Of a DNA stretch of 64,000 bases, positions 21,902 to 32,720 are shown in pieces (the stretch's first letter is position 1; every line of letters begins with the position of its first letter). The position numbers were made by a program, and so were the translations under genes. The DNA is taken from assembly GCA_025330725.1 (NCBI GenBank), contig JAIWND010000002.1, positions 434,001 through 498,000 on the forward strand, in the 5' to 3' direction. Under the pieces are notes generated by a model, which was not told the DNA's origin, did no database searches, and saw only the letters and a program-made list of their open reading frames with translations. This DNA is from Chlamydoabsidia padenii. Lineage: Eukaryota; Mucoromycota; Mucoromycetes; Mucorales; Cunninghamellaceae.

Positions 21902-23538
21902 TTAGATTAACATTTTTTGAGGAGAGGGAGAATTGGGTAAAGGGTGATGATTAGGAGAGGAAGTCAAGTCAGATTTAAATGAAGAAGGAGATTGGGGAAG
22001 AGGGGATGTGGATGATTTGATGATAGCAGAGTGTTGGAAGCCAGTGCCACTATGTATGATAGCATTCTTGACATCTACACCAAGGATAGGCGCTACTTTA
22101 TGTTGACAAACCTTTTCCCACCAGTCTTCCAAGATTCGTTGAGCGAGTTTTTTTGTGCTTGAATCAACATTTCGATGCATATAAGGAGTGATAATAGAGC
22201 ATAAGACTTGATGTATTTCAGTTTTCTTGTATGGTTTAAGGCGAAGTTGAGTGTTGACAAGCAATGGCTTTAATATTCGAAGGTAGGCATCACGAAGCTT
22301 GGTAACAAAAGTAACAAGTTAGTATGGCAATAAAAATGATGTTGATTTTTTTGACTTACCGCTTCAGCTTCCCTATCATCACCCAGATCACAAACTTCCC
22401 GTAATATAATGTCGACCAGGACGTAAAGATCATTTGTATAAAAGTATTCGTATAGTTTAGGTTCCGTGAATATACAGTATAGTAGCTTGAGAATGAGGAG
22501 TTGTACACAAGAGTCGTCTAAAAGAGAGAGAGAGAGAGAGAGAATAGTTAGTATATATATAGGAAGAGGGATAGATGTATTCTATTTACCTGAGCGATTA
22601 AGCATAAAGATCAAATTTTCACCAAAAGTAGTTGTTGAGCCCAGTCGGTTCACCAAAGCTTCCACCATTAAATTAAGTTGATTCTGTGACATCATAAATT
22701 GTTCGTTGAATACCAGAAGAAGTCTAATAATATCATAGTTGAATGATTCTTCAGTATCGAGTCGAGTTGATTCCACCAGATCCAGTAAAAAGTCTAGTTT
22801 CTTGATTGATATGGCATCTATATACCCAAAATAGAAAGAAGGATCGAGTTTTAATACACATTTTCCCCATTTCAGTAGTGCCCCTACCTAGATCCAACCG
22901 ACGGAATTTAGCTACTTTTCCCATTTCAAAGCCTAGTGATAAAGCAACTCCCATCATCACACGATCCACAGCAAAAGAATCCAATTCATCCATGATTTTG
23001 CAAAACAATTGGTTTCTTTTTCGTATAGTAGCTTCTGATACAACATATTGCATCCACCGAGGGTCTTCTTTGCCAGCATAGAGTAAGAGAGTGTAAGTGA
23101 TCAAAAGGGTCGAAGTGTCATGACAAGTCAAGGCGTATGCTTGTATTATATGGCTGAGTATCACCGTACTATGTTCCAAATAAAACGTCGAATCGATTAG
23201 TTTGTAAGCGACTTGAGCCATCTGACTTTGTGTTGTAATGAATTCAGCTATAAATAAACAAGTATATCAGTATCAATATATGCCCTCCCCCCAGCGACCC
23301 CTGCTTTGCCCCTTTTCTTTTATGTTTACCTCGGAAACGGACCAAGAATTGTATATACTGAGTGATCGTGTGTTGGACGTCTTGATCCGTTTCGCAGGAC
23401 TGTTGTAAAAGTTCGTTTAATTCTATTTCAATAACGGTGACAAGGGTGAGTTCAAATGTATCGTGGCATAATGGATGTCTTACCTGTGTAAAAACTTTCA
23501 ATGTCATCAAAATAGTATTCAATAGCATTATAATCCAT
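21902..23538 (-). CDS. SPIN90/Ldb17/Dip1 family Arp2/3 activator (DUF2013)
   Basis: Exons 23484-23538, 23330-23422, 22888-23247, 22590-22817, 22360-22517 and 21902-22297 give 429 residues. The start MDYNAIEYYFDDIESFY lies in a short first exon. The body is an all-helical armadillo-like domain with the family blocks FNYDIIRLLLVFNEQFM, NRLGSTTTFGENLIFMLNR, LYCIFTEPKLYEYFYTNDLY and LRDAYLRILKPLLVNTQL. The C-terminus is Ser/Pro-rich and disordered. Members (yeast Ldb17, fission-yeast Dip1, animal SPIN90) bind Arp2/3 complex and nucleate linear actin filaments at endocytic sites. The gene lies 204 bp upstream of the AP-4 sigma start on the same strand. Confidence 0.92.
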
Positions 23539-24107
23539 TAAAGTAAAAGAAGAATAGGGGGTAAGGGTATATTATGGTAATCTAAAGGGAAAAAGATAAA
23601 AGAGAAGGAAAGAAAGAAAGAAAAAAAAAGATTTGGTGAAACCAGCCAGAAATAAATGGAAAATGTCGGGATTTAAAATTATATTTCAAAGAAGCATTCA
23701 TCAGTATCGACAAGATCACACTTTTTACAAATGACACAGGTCGGATAAATCTTATGTATCCATAGAGAATAGACTTATTGATATCCTATATATAGTGAAT
23801 GATATCAAACTAATGAACCTGGTCTTTGCTATCTGAGTAGAGAACTGAGATTAATTTAAAGCTTCCAAGGTAAATTGATGAGCTGATATGTTACTGAACT
23901 TGTTCAATTGAGTTCATGCCCTAACGTTCATATGTCACATAATCCACTACTGTACGTACGTTATGCCCAAAAAAAAAAGAAAAAAGTTTGATGCAAGGAG
24001 AGTAGCCAATCAAAAAGCCAAGAAGTATCGGCATTTAAATATTGGGGGCTCATTTCTTTTTCCTTTTTTTTTTCCCTCTTTCCCCACACTCTTCTACTTT
24101 ATATCAA
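23539..24107. promoter_or_regulatory. Divergent promoter region of the Ldb17 and F-box/WD40 genes
   Basis: About 570 bp between divergent starts. It contains near copies of the recurrent motif (GTCGGGATTTAAAAT at about 23665 and TATCGGCATTTAAAT at about 24026) and a T-rich leader just before 24108. No coding frame seen. Confidence 0.4.
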
Positions 24108-26864
24108 ATGAAGGGAGATGGTGAATTATCGTTTAAAACCATTCAGCTGTCTTCCCCTTTACCATCACCTTCGTGTACTCCCAACTATAGAATAAAGGAT
24201 AACTCTTTACAACAACCGACATATCACCAAGTTTGCCCAAGTCATGGATTATCCCAACAAGCAACGGAATCGTCAAACACGCCCATTCTTACACTTGATC
24301 CTCCACGACCATCTTCTTCTTCATCAGTATACCCACTTGCAAACACACTCATTCCATCATGGTTGGAAGATATCAAGCTTGACATTGACAATCGACGATC
24401 TCTCCTTGACGTACCACCATCTGTGGAAATGACTCGTCACTGCCAACCACACGATGGATCCGACACAAATCAAGATGAATCGACATTGATGCAACTACAA
24501 GTAGGACGTCATCTCTTGACACAGCCTCATACTGACAGTGGATCTCCAGCAAGAAAAAAGCAACACACTGATACAACAACTTTGGATACTGATCACTTGA
24601 TACTAAAATTGAATGATATCCAGGCATTTTCATTTACTGGAGCTGACACTTCTTCTTCCTTGGCAACTGACGAAATGGATGACCCGAATTCTGCACTTCC
24701 TTCACCAATGTCCGATCTTGATCCTATGGAGGTGGAAAACTGGGTCACGTCGTCTTCTACGGGTACACCATCTTCTGGGGTGGATCAACTTGAACAAGGC
24801 AATTTTAGCTTTTTATCTTCTCTGCTTGGAACCTACACGGATCTTCCTGCTGATATTCAAGACTATTTTATGTACCAGCTATTACGGCGCTCACCAATGT
24901 CTTCCCTCAGACTGGCTAACGATATGATCACCCAAGCTTTAAAGACAGACTTCATCACTTGTCTTACTCCTCGGCTAGCTCAACAAGTACTTTTATACCT
25001 GGATGTTTCCTCTTTGTGCCGTGCTCGTGGTGTATCAAGGGGTTGGAAACGGCGTATTGAAGGGGACTCGGATCTATGGCAGGCAAAGATCGTGGAAGCA
25101 GGATTTACACTTACTCGTACTGAAATTAATCAATATGGAATTGGCCCGGAATATCTTTACCATCATCATCATCAGCAACAGCAACAGCAACAGCAGCAGC
25201 AATATGATGTTACTGACGACTCGGAATCAGTATTGGCATCATCAGCACCTTCACCTGCACATTCCTATATATCCTCATCCTCTATACGAACAACAAGTGG
25301 ATTGGTAACCTCACCCTGTCGATCACTCATCAAGAAGGAAACGGCTTTGAATGCATTGGATATCGAGTACTTGGACCAACCACTCAGGGATGCTTCTTTA
25401 TCACATGCCTCTACTGACACCACCATGTTTTATCGTCAAGGTCTGGCTCAACCTGACTTTGACACGGACCATGACAACAACAATACCCACCCATTTATGA
25501 CCATTTACAAACAACACTATATTATGCGGCAAAACTGGAAACACAATCGCGCCAAACGACTGCAAATTGAAGGAAATGGCGCTGTGGTCACCTGCTTACA
25601 ATTTGACGACGACAAGATCATCACAGCATTTGACGACACTGATATCAAGGTGCATGATATCAGAAGCGGCAAATTACGACGGGTCTTGCGTGGTCATGAA
25701 GGTGGCGTGTGGGCTCTGCAGTATGTTGGCAATACTCTGGTGACAGGCTCGACGGACAGGACGATCCGTATCTTTGACATTGAACAAGGGGTATGCCGGT
25801 TTGTCTTTCGGGGTCATACCAGTACAGTACGGTGCTTACAGATCGTGATGCCGACATGGGTGGGGGGCATTCAACCTTCACAGCCTCTGATTGTTAGTGG
25901 GTCGCGGGACAAGACGCTGCGTGTTTGGAAACTCCCTTACCTTCCAGATCACTCTCAACAAGACATGGATAATGGGATCACACAGGAACAACGAACGAAC
26001 GACGATACCATGAACACATCATCATCAACAGACAACGGCTACTTTGATTCACCACATCATTCTTCTCATCATACACACGAATTCGGTTTTAACCCGTTCT
26101 TTATCCATCTTTTGGAAGGTCATGAGCACTCGGTTCGTGCTCTGGCAGCCCATGGAAACTGCTTGGCTAGTGCAAGTTACGACAAGAAGGTGATACTGTG
26201 GGATCTGGAATCGGGTAAAATGAAGCATACTTTAATCGGACATTCCAGCAAGGTTTACTCGGTGGTAATCGATCCTCTTCGGCAACAATGTATTAGCGGA
26301 AGCATGGATTCTACTATACGTATTTGGAATATTCTTGACGGCAGTTGCAAACGGATTCTAAAAGGTAAAAAGGGAAATGATATATATATATATATATATA
26401 AAGTTAATATTCATCCTTGTTTTCCTCTTTTGACTCTAGGACACACTACGTTGGTTGGTTTGCTCGGTGTTTCAAAGAATCACTTGGTATCTGGTGGCGC
26501 TGATAGTACTTTGCGGGTATGGCCTTTTGATGATGACGATGACAAGAAACATATTCTCGTCGGGCATAAAGGACCGATCACTACTTTACACAACGATGAC
26601 GATAAAGTGGTCTCTGGCGCGGAAGGTGGTGTCAAAATTTGGAATTCAAATACAGGTGAACTGATGCATGATTTGATTACCGACGTGGATGGTGTTTGGC
26701 GGGTGGCATTTGATGAACGACGGTGTGTGGCTGCAGTAAAGAGGTAAGTGCAATGACATGTAGGTAATTAATATCATCACCTCACCATGCTTTTATATAT
26801 ATATAGTGATTATACAACTAGGATAGAAATATTGGACTATGGTACTGATACAGAACAAAGCTAG
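24108..26864 (+). CDS. F-box/WD40 protein, Cdc4/Fbw7-like SCF substrate receptor
   Basis: Exons 24108-26364, 26440-26743 and 26807-26864 encode 872 residues. The N-terminal third is disordered and Ser/Thr/Pro-rich. An F-box sits at about 282-328 (LTPRLAQQVLLYLDVSSLCR, ending with DLWQAKI), with a His/Gln homopolymer shortly after (about 352-367). Seven or eight WD40 repeats occupy roughly 495-865, each with GH near the start and a final [FVI]W or IFD, for example RGHEGGVWALQY and GSRDKTLRVWKLP. The order F-box then WD40 matches Cdc4/Pop1/Fbw7, which present phosphorylated proteins to SCF ubiquitin ligase. Start chosen at the ATG 24108; the frame is open further upstream but only through a T-rich leader lacking ATG. 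Final short exon supplies the last 19 residues. Confidence 0.9.
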
Positions 26865-27184
26865 TTTATAGACCCATCTGTTTTTATTCATCTACATTAA
26901 TGATACCATCATACTTTACCATCATTGTTAATTACACTCATATCCATACATACATGGACTTAAAATAGTTTTATTCCACCCCTTCTCTGTATATAAGTTT
27001 AAATAAAAATTGTCTGCTTCTTTACATTTATACACACCACATTTAATAAAACAATGTTGTTGTATTCAATTACTGAATGATAATAATAATATTTAAAAAA
27101 AAGTTGGTAACGTAAGAGTTAACATGTATTTATTATTTACAGAATATACATCTATGGGGTACTAGTCAATTACGATAATTATTA
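26865..27184. other. Convergent intergenic region
   Basis: About 320 bp of AT-rich DNA between two gene 3' ends, with AATAAAA sequences near 27003 and 27046 that may end the F-box gene transcript. Nothing else seen. Confidence 0.4.
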
Positions 27185-28102
27185 CTATTCTAAATCCATA
27201 GGTTTCTTTGTGATCGAAGCCGCCAATCTTCGTTCTCTTCGATTTGGTGTTGGTGCAAGTTGTTGTCGATCGTCTATTTGAACCGTTTTCTTGTGGGATG
27301 ATTGATATGAGGATCGATGCCATACCTGTTTCCGTCCTCGGCCAAAAGACACCGTCAAGGGTAGTTTGATCCGAGACATGTCCATTGTCAATGCATCTAT
27401 TTCCATATCGGTGGGCGAATGATCCTTGGTAGGTCGTCTTGGCCTTTGCTCGATGCTCCTTGTCCCTGTCACGACAAGATCAAATGGGAAAAACTTGGGA
27501 TAACGATGCTTGTCGATCAAATGGAGTCGTCGCATTTTTGGAACGCTAAAGTGTTTACCACAGGTTTCTACATAGCATTTGTACTAGATGGAAATAAAAC
27601 ATGCTAAGTATCAAGAGAGATCATGGTTGGTTGGTTGGTTTTAACAACTTACAATCTTGTCACCACGGTCCTTTCTAATTTGATTAAGCACATTGTGTTG
27701 TTCGTCTAAATGTAGTTCCAACCAGTGAGCACCAGGGAAGGAGAGGTGGCAGATGGAGCAATGGTTCCTGTGCTGGGCTTCATAATGTGCTTCGTAGGCC
27801 ACCAATGTTGGAAAGGATACAGGTCCACCATGACGTTGAATGCAAGACGGTAATTCGCAAAAAATGGGTCGAGATTGGAATGACCTAAAGGATAAAGTGT
27901 TAAAACGAGGCAAATCAAAGGATAGTTTATAAACTTACGTTGATAAAGTGTTTGCTTCTTGTCGAATCATGTTGACGTCAGTTTCAGTGGCTGCATCACG
28001 TTCTAACCAATACGCTCGAAGGGCAATGTTTCCTTCTTTAAAGAATTCATCATTACAACTGAATATGCGTTTCGTAGGTGTGTAAATTAAAGATGTAAAC
28101 AT
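27185..28102 (-). CDS. C2H2 zinc-finger protein, ZNF511-like
   Basis: Exons 27939-28102, 27653-27884 and 27185-27583 encode 264 residues. Three atypical C2H2 fingers are visible: FCELPSC with later H..H (about 63-92), CSICHLSFPGAHWLELHLDE around 95-115, and CYVETCGKHFSVPKMRRLHL around 132-152 followed by a second His. The block after the last finger, KHRYPKFFPFD, is typical for ZNF511. The C-terminal 90 residues are basic, contain RRERRLAAS and probably a nuclear signal. Function of this family is poorly known; a nuclear role is inferred. Start ATG at 28100-28102 begins the conserved frame MFTSLIYTPTKRIF. Confidence 0.85.
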
Positions 28103-28140
28103 AAAAGAGAAAGAGAGGGAGGGAAGGAGAAATGGATTCC

Positions 28141-28171
<31 letters not shown>

Positions 28172-28534
28172 AAGTCGGGGTTGGAAAATGTGGCATGCTG
28201 GATTTCGAGGTACCTACTATAAACATCAGCTCCATTTGCATGAATTCATGTTTTCCCGTATATAAGTTGACCCTTCCGCTCGATTATATTGGAGTATACT
28301 GGTGATTGAAATCAGCTTCCCGAAACCAATCGGCAATTCCAATGTCAGTGGTGCATACTACTTTTTTAAGATTTTACACAATGTATTGTCCGCCCCCCCC
28401 CCTCATCACTAATCAACATATACGTGTCGATGTCCATTAAGCAATCATTTTATTTACCAAACATATTTATTAGCATATTATTTACAATATTATTTTACAA
28501 CTAATACTACAGTCCATCCACATAAAGTCACCTT
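28103..28534. other. Intergenic region with T/A palindromic tract
   Basis: Between the 5' end of the ZNF511-like gene and the 3' end of POT1. It has a T11 tract followed directly by an A run of more than 20 (about 28141-28173), a variant recurrent motif (GTCGGGGTTGGAAA near 28174) and a C-run near 28392-28401. No coding frame found. Confidence 0.4.
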
Positions 28535-30665
28535 TTAGATCATAGTAAACTTTGTGTTCTCGATGACAAACCGCAACGTATCTGTATAAACATAGCACTT
28601 GACACATAAATCCACCCAGGGGCGATTTCCTTCATCAAGAGGGCACAAAGCATTCATAAAGGTGGTTACTTGATCGCAAGTTGTCTTGTTTTCCTTGAGG
28701 CTATATTAACAAAAGAAAAAAGAAGAGCGATTAGTACCAATGTAAATTATAACAATGAGTCCTATTAGCCCATGTACTTACTTTTTAACTGGTACCCCTT
28801 CAAAGATTGGTTCCTATGAACCCGTCCGATAATAAATAAATAAATAAAAAAGAAGTATTGAGCATTGCGATTTCACATCCACCCATTGATATTTTCACTT
28901 ACATCCTCTGTCCCGTAAATTGTCCCAAAGATAAAGTCCTCTTTAACATCCTTTAGTTTCAATACACATCTATAGATAATGGTGTCTACGTTCTGATTAC
29001 ATTTTTTGCATGTTGTCGCATTCACGTCGGATCTATAAGACACAAAACAATAAAATGAGTTCATGTACCACTACAATTGATCACTCTCCTTGTACTTACG
29101 ATACACCACAGTATTGGCATAACTTGACGGATATATCTTCAATGTTTCTTGGTTTGTAATCCACGACGGTGGCCCGAAGCCAGTGATGTTCTTCAAAGTT
29201 TCCATTAAAAAGATCCTTTATAAAAGAATAAGAGTGTTTCTTGTTATCTTCGTCCTTTACTATCAAGATTATAATATAAATACAATAACAATGGTTAGTG
29301 ATACTATATACTTTGTTGTCGAATGTGAGAGGGATTACCTGTTAAGATTTGTTTTTCCTTCTTGACCCGCTTCTGAGGAGTGTGATAGTGAAATGATTTG
29401 CCCGCATTTTCAAATTCTTGTTTTCGTCTATTATGCAAAGAAGTGTTAGTCAATTGAATTTATGTTTTTGACATGTAAAGAAGAACTTACAGTTTAAGAT
29501 CCGATAGCCTTGTGTCATTTTCTTTTAGTAGCCAGACCTTTTCTTGAAAAGGATTCTTGTCGTGATGCACCACCAATTCCAGAATATCCAAGTTGTTGAC
29601 CTTACAATGAGCATTCTTTATATAAACATAGTCACCAAAAGAGACTTCAGGACAATTTCTAGAGTTTTCATCGAATAAAGCACATTGGATCAGTAAATCT
29701 TTATCCAGTGATCGTCGTTGTTGTTTGTTGATTGTTTTTATTGGTTTAGGATTCATTGAATAATCAGTCAATGTCAGACTTGTTATATCCACACCGTTAC
29801 GTTCATTTGTTTCGCAATGCACCACCTAAAAGAGGCAAGAGATAATGAGTAAAATGTCAATCTATTTCAACCCCAACTTACCATTCCAATATAGTCGATA
29901 AAAGTATTTGTTACCATTTTATCAGTGGACATGATTTTCCTACCTGATGTTCCCCACTTTATTTCCATCTTTGTCGACGGTTCCGGTAGCCTCTTGTTCC
30001 ATGTTTGATAAAGTGTCAGGATTTCCGCCAAGTTGTTAATCGTCGTAAAAGCTGTATCTCCTTGGCACAGTTTCTCCAACGAGTTACCATCAAACAATGC
30101 CCATTGTGCCGTTTTCATAGCGTGATAGTTCTTGAATTTAGGTGATGCCTATACAAGAGAAAGTAATGTGAGTATTATCTCCCCCTCCCCTTTTTTTTTT
30201 GTTAGTTCAGCACTTACAACCCCACCCAAACATAAAAAGATGTCATTAGGTTTTCCTTTTTCTAGTTCTTTTGATTTGGTATGAAATAGATTGAGGTTGA
30301 GAGTTGTATAATTACTGGAAGGTTCACGAAGAGTGAGTGCGGTCATAAAGTCTATAACAATAGAAAGAATCAAGTCAGTTCCCAAGTCAGTTCAGTTCCC
30401 CTTTATATACTTTACCTGTTCCTTTGGCTGTTTTCTTGGTTGGTTTGAAGCTGTCTATGAGGCCACCCAACATCTTGTTAGCGGAAGAAGGACCGTCGAA
30501 TGCCTTACTGAGGTCCACTAGTCCCAACTCCTATCAATTAAAAAAAAAAAAGGATAATTAGTATAGGTCATTGAACGTTGAGACTAAACTAGACATAGTT
30601 TATTGTTTATTTGTTTTTGTTTTTTTCCTTACGTGGATTCTTCCCAGTATGTCCTTTGGATCCAT
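28535..30665 (-). CDS. POT1: POT1, telomere single-strand end-binding protein
   Basis: Ten exons (30633-30665, 30416-30530, 30218-30351, 29882-30148, 29491-29825, 29339-29427, 29100-29259, 28903-29032, 28782-28813, 28535-28700) encode 486 residues. The first OB fold (Telo_bind, about 18-145) shows IDSFKPTKKTAKGTDFMTAL and NLFHTKSKE with AQWALFDGNS. The second OB fold (about 175-300) shows FIDYIGMVVHC, TLTDYS, LLIQCALFDEN and GDYVYIKN, matching the Pot1 second DNA-binding fold. The C-terminal third OB fold (about 330-486) contains CQYC and CKKC, a four-cysteine zinc site, and ends WVDLCVKCYVY then RFVIENTKFTMI. Pot1 caps telomeric overhangs and binds the Tpz1/TPP1 partner through its C-terminus. 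Splicing of the exon beginning at 29259 was chosen because it alone keeps the frame open. Confidence 0.9.
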
Positions 30666-31108
30666 CGAGTGAGTCGTCTTTGAAAAAGTGATAAAAAAAA
30701 AAAAAGGTGAAAGAGCCTTTTAAAATAAACTGAGGGCGACTCTTTCAAATAATGGAATATTTCAAATCCCGCCGCCACTGTTCATTCATTTTTGACAGGT
30801 ATGCATATACAAGCAAACACAACGTTAAATGTTTTTCCCTTTAAACACAAGGAAGAGAGGTAACAAGATGATTTCCCCCTGTACGATAGAGTCAGGTTTC
30901 TTTATCTATGTGTTGAGAGAGACAAAATAAAGTATGCATGAATCCATCCAGCTGCCACCCCCTTTTCTAAATAACCTTAATCCAACCATATAACCACACA
31001 GAAGACAGATAAATAAAGCTTTTTTATGTATTTTAATTAATGAGACTATATATAAAGATGGCGACTATGTAAAAAGAATGAGTAAAGAGAGGAGAGGGGG
31101 GAGGGGGG
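30666..31108. promoter_or_regulatory. POT1 upstream region
   Basis: About 440 bp between the POT1 start and the globin 3' end. An exact motif TTCAAATCCCG occurs at 30761-30771 extended to CCCGCCGCC, about 100 bp upstream of the POT1 ATG. The rest is AT-rich; AATAAA near 31012 (reverse context) may belong to the globin 3' end. No additional gene seen. Confidence 0.45.
30761..30771 (+). promoter_or_regulatory. Recurrent motif copy upstream of POT1
   Basis: Exact TTCAAATCCCG extended by CCGCC, 96 bp upstream of the POT1 start on the opposite sense to the gene. Confidence 0.6.
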
Positions 31109-31834
31109 CTATTGTAAAATACAGTTTGATGATAATGGGGTTGATGAAGAAGATGAGGGTTGTATTAAGGAGGAAGACCGTTTGATATCAAGTTGTTGTT
31201 GTTGAGATACCAAACCCAGAGCCATGTGATGAGCCACATAAGCGTGTGCCTTGATCCATGCCTTGCCAATATCATTCGTGTATTCATCTTGTAAACGGAC
31301 CCGTAAAGCAACATCAATGGCCGGACCCACTAATTGGAATTGTTCTGGTTTGACCTTGTAAGAGTGATGACGAGCCCCTAATTTATGTAATTTCCTTGCC
31401 CACCATTCACGATCCATTTCGTCGTCGTCGTCCTTATCCGATCCGGTGGTGCCTTTTTGCTGTTCCCTTTTCCTAGCGTTCATTTCCTTGATGGATGTGG
31501 TTTGTTTGTGCTGTGCCACCATAGGTGCCCGTACCAGGAAGCTGATAATCCCAGTCAGTACTCGAGCTTGGACAAGGATATTGTCACCAAAGAAGGTCCT
31601 TGTGTGTGGATCGAGATCAAAGAGAGCATCGTAAAAGGCTATTCCAAACGCCTGGACGGGGGAGGTGGTTTGGTTATCCGTGGCATGGTGAAGATCGACT
31701 ACTCGTTCCCAGCTATAACGTACGAGGTCGATATCTTGTTGGGTGGGTATCAGGCCTGGATCTAGTTCCTTTTTTTCCTCGAGTAGGTGATAATGGTTGG
31801 TGAGTTTATCGTGTTCGGTAGCTTTCAGGCCCAT
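31109..31834 (-). CDS. Globin-domain protein with N- and C-terminal lipidation motifs
   Basis: Intronless 241-residue protein. A globin fold runs from about 30 to 208: QQDIDLVRYSWERV (A helix with its conserved Trp), FGIAFYDALFDLDPHTRTFF (B/CD region with the CD1-type Phe), then RHHSYKVKPEQF near 155-166, where His156 or His157 is the proximal heme ligand, and a C-terminal helix pair with W193. Gln89 is a candidate distal residue. An acidic, Lys-rich loop (about 115-142) is inserted between the E and F helices. The chain starts Met-Gly, a possible myristoylation site, and ends Cys-Ile-Leu-Gln, a CaaX box preceded by a Ser-rich linker and KR. A membrane-tethered heme sensor or redox globin is inferred; no flavin-reductase domain is present. 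Confidence 0.85.
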   Translation of the reverse strand: MGLKATEHDKLTNHYHLLEEKKELDPGLIPTQQDIDLVRYSWERVVDLHHATDNQTTSPVQAFGIAFYDALFDLDPHTRTFFGDNILVQARVLTGIISFLVRAPMVAQHKQTTSIKEMNARKREQQKGTTGSDKDDDDEMDREWWARKLHKLGARHHSYKVKPEQFQLVGPAIDVALRVRLQDEYTNDIGKAWIKAHAYVAHHMALGLVSQQQQLDIKRSSSLIQPSSSSSTPLSSNCILQ

Positions 31835-32218
31835 GAAGAGAGGTATATGTTAATCTGTATTTGGTGGTGATCGTAGTAGTAGTGATAAAAGTAATAAAAA
31901 GTAATAAAAGGATCGAGTTAGGGAGAAGGGTATGCGTAACGGGAAAGAAAAAGAAAAGTAAGAATCACCGACAGACTTTTATGCTTTTGGTGTGCAGCAA
32001 AAAATAGTCAGCTTCCTTTTTTGTCGAGAGACTGTAAAAGTCACACTGGAATCTTTTCTTCTTCTTTCTTTTGGCTCTAGATGCTATTCTCATAAACATA
32101 AGAACCAATCTGCTTAGTAAGATGAAGAAAGCATAGCTAGTGGAAATCTGATAACATTTGTACATACCATCCAGGAACGACTATTGGACACGTGAAGAGA
32201 CGAATGACGGAAACCTAT
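31835..32218. other. Upstream region of the globin gene
   Basis: About 380 bp. A short run of three near-identical units (TTTTATTAC type, minus strand) lies at about 31885-31912. A 66-codon minus frame at 31965-32165 has no recognisable character and its plausibility is low. Nothing else seen. Confidence 0.35.
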
Positions 32219-32480
32219 TTAATCCCCGACAGTAGCGGCGGAATTTGAAAAAGATCCAGTCTTTCTCTTTTTGGCCTTCTTCCATTTTAACATCACGACA
32301 ATGGAACCCACCCGTCTGCCTTGCGATTCAGATGGACTCAAGTCTGCGTCCTAAATGAGGTATATTTTGTATGACAGTAGAAACACACAAGCAATACATG
32401 TCAGGAAACAATCGTGGTATGGACTTGAGACTCACCCTCAAGAATACACTCCTTGGTTCATTTATAGATAGTTCATCCAT
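32219..32480 (-). CDS. Candidate small basic protein (58 residues)
   Basis: Two minus-strand exons, 32436-32480 and 32219-32350, join through a GTGAGT donor and CATTTAG acceptor (85-nt intron) into a 58-residue frame. It begins MDELSINEPRSVFLRDADLS, continues into a hydrophobic SIVVML stretch and a strongly basic KWKKAKKRKTG segment, and ends GD. The first exon has a good start context (GGAAATGG). No family was recognised. A near copy of the recurrent promoter motif overlaps the last codons (about 32237-32251), which argues either that the true end differs or that the frame is fortuitous. Confidence is moderate to low. Confidence 0.4.
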
Positions 32481-32720
32481 TTCCCCCCCCCCTATAGTTG
32501 TATCTCTTTATCCTTTATCAACTTGTAATAAAACTTTTTGATTTGTATATGTATGCTCTACTTGGCAGACTATGATACCCACATGAATTTTTTTCAAAGA
32601 CCGACATCCAACTCCGGAATGACTGTATTCATTTTTCAGTCTCCCTTTTTTTTTTCCTCTTTTCTTTTACTTTCTTCTCTCTTCATCTCTCTTTACTTGC
32701 TCTACTCAAATTTAAACAAG

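Noticed and set aside
24042..24107. N-terminal extension of the F-box/WD40 protein with a Phe run
   Set aside because: It lacks an ATG and is the T-rich leader; translation is taken to start at 24108.
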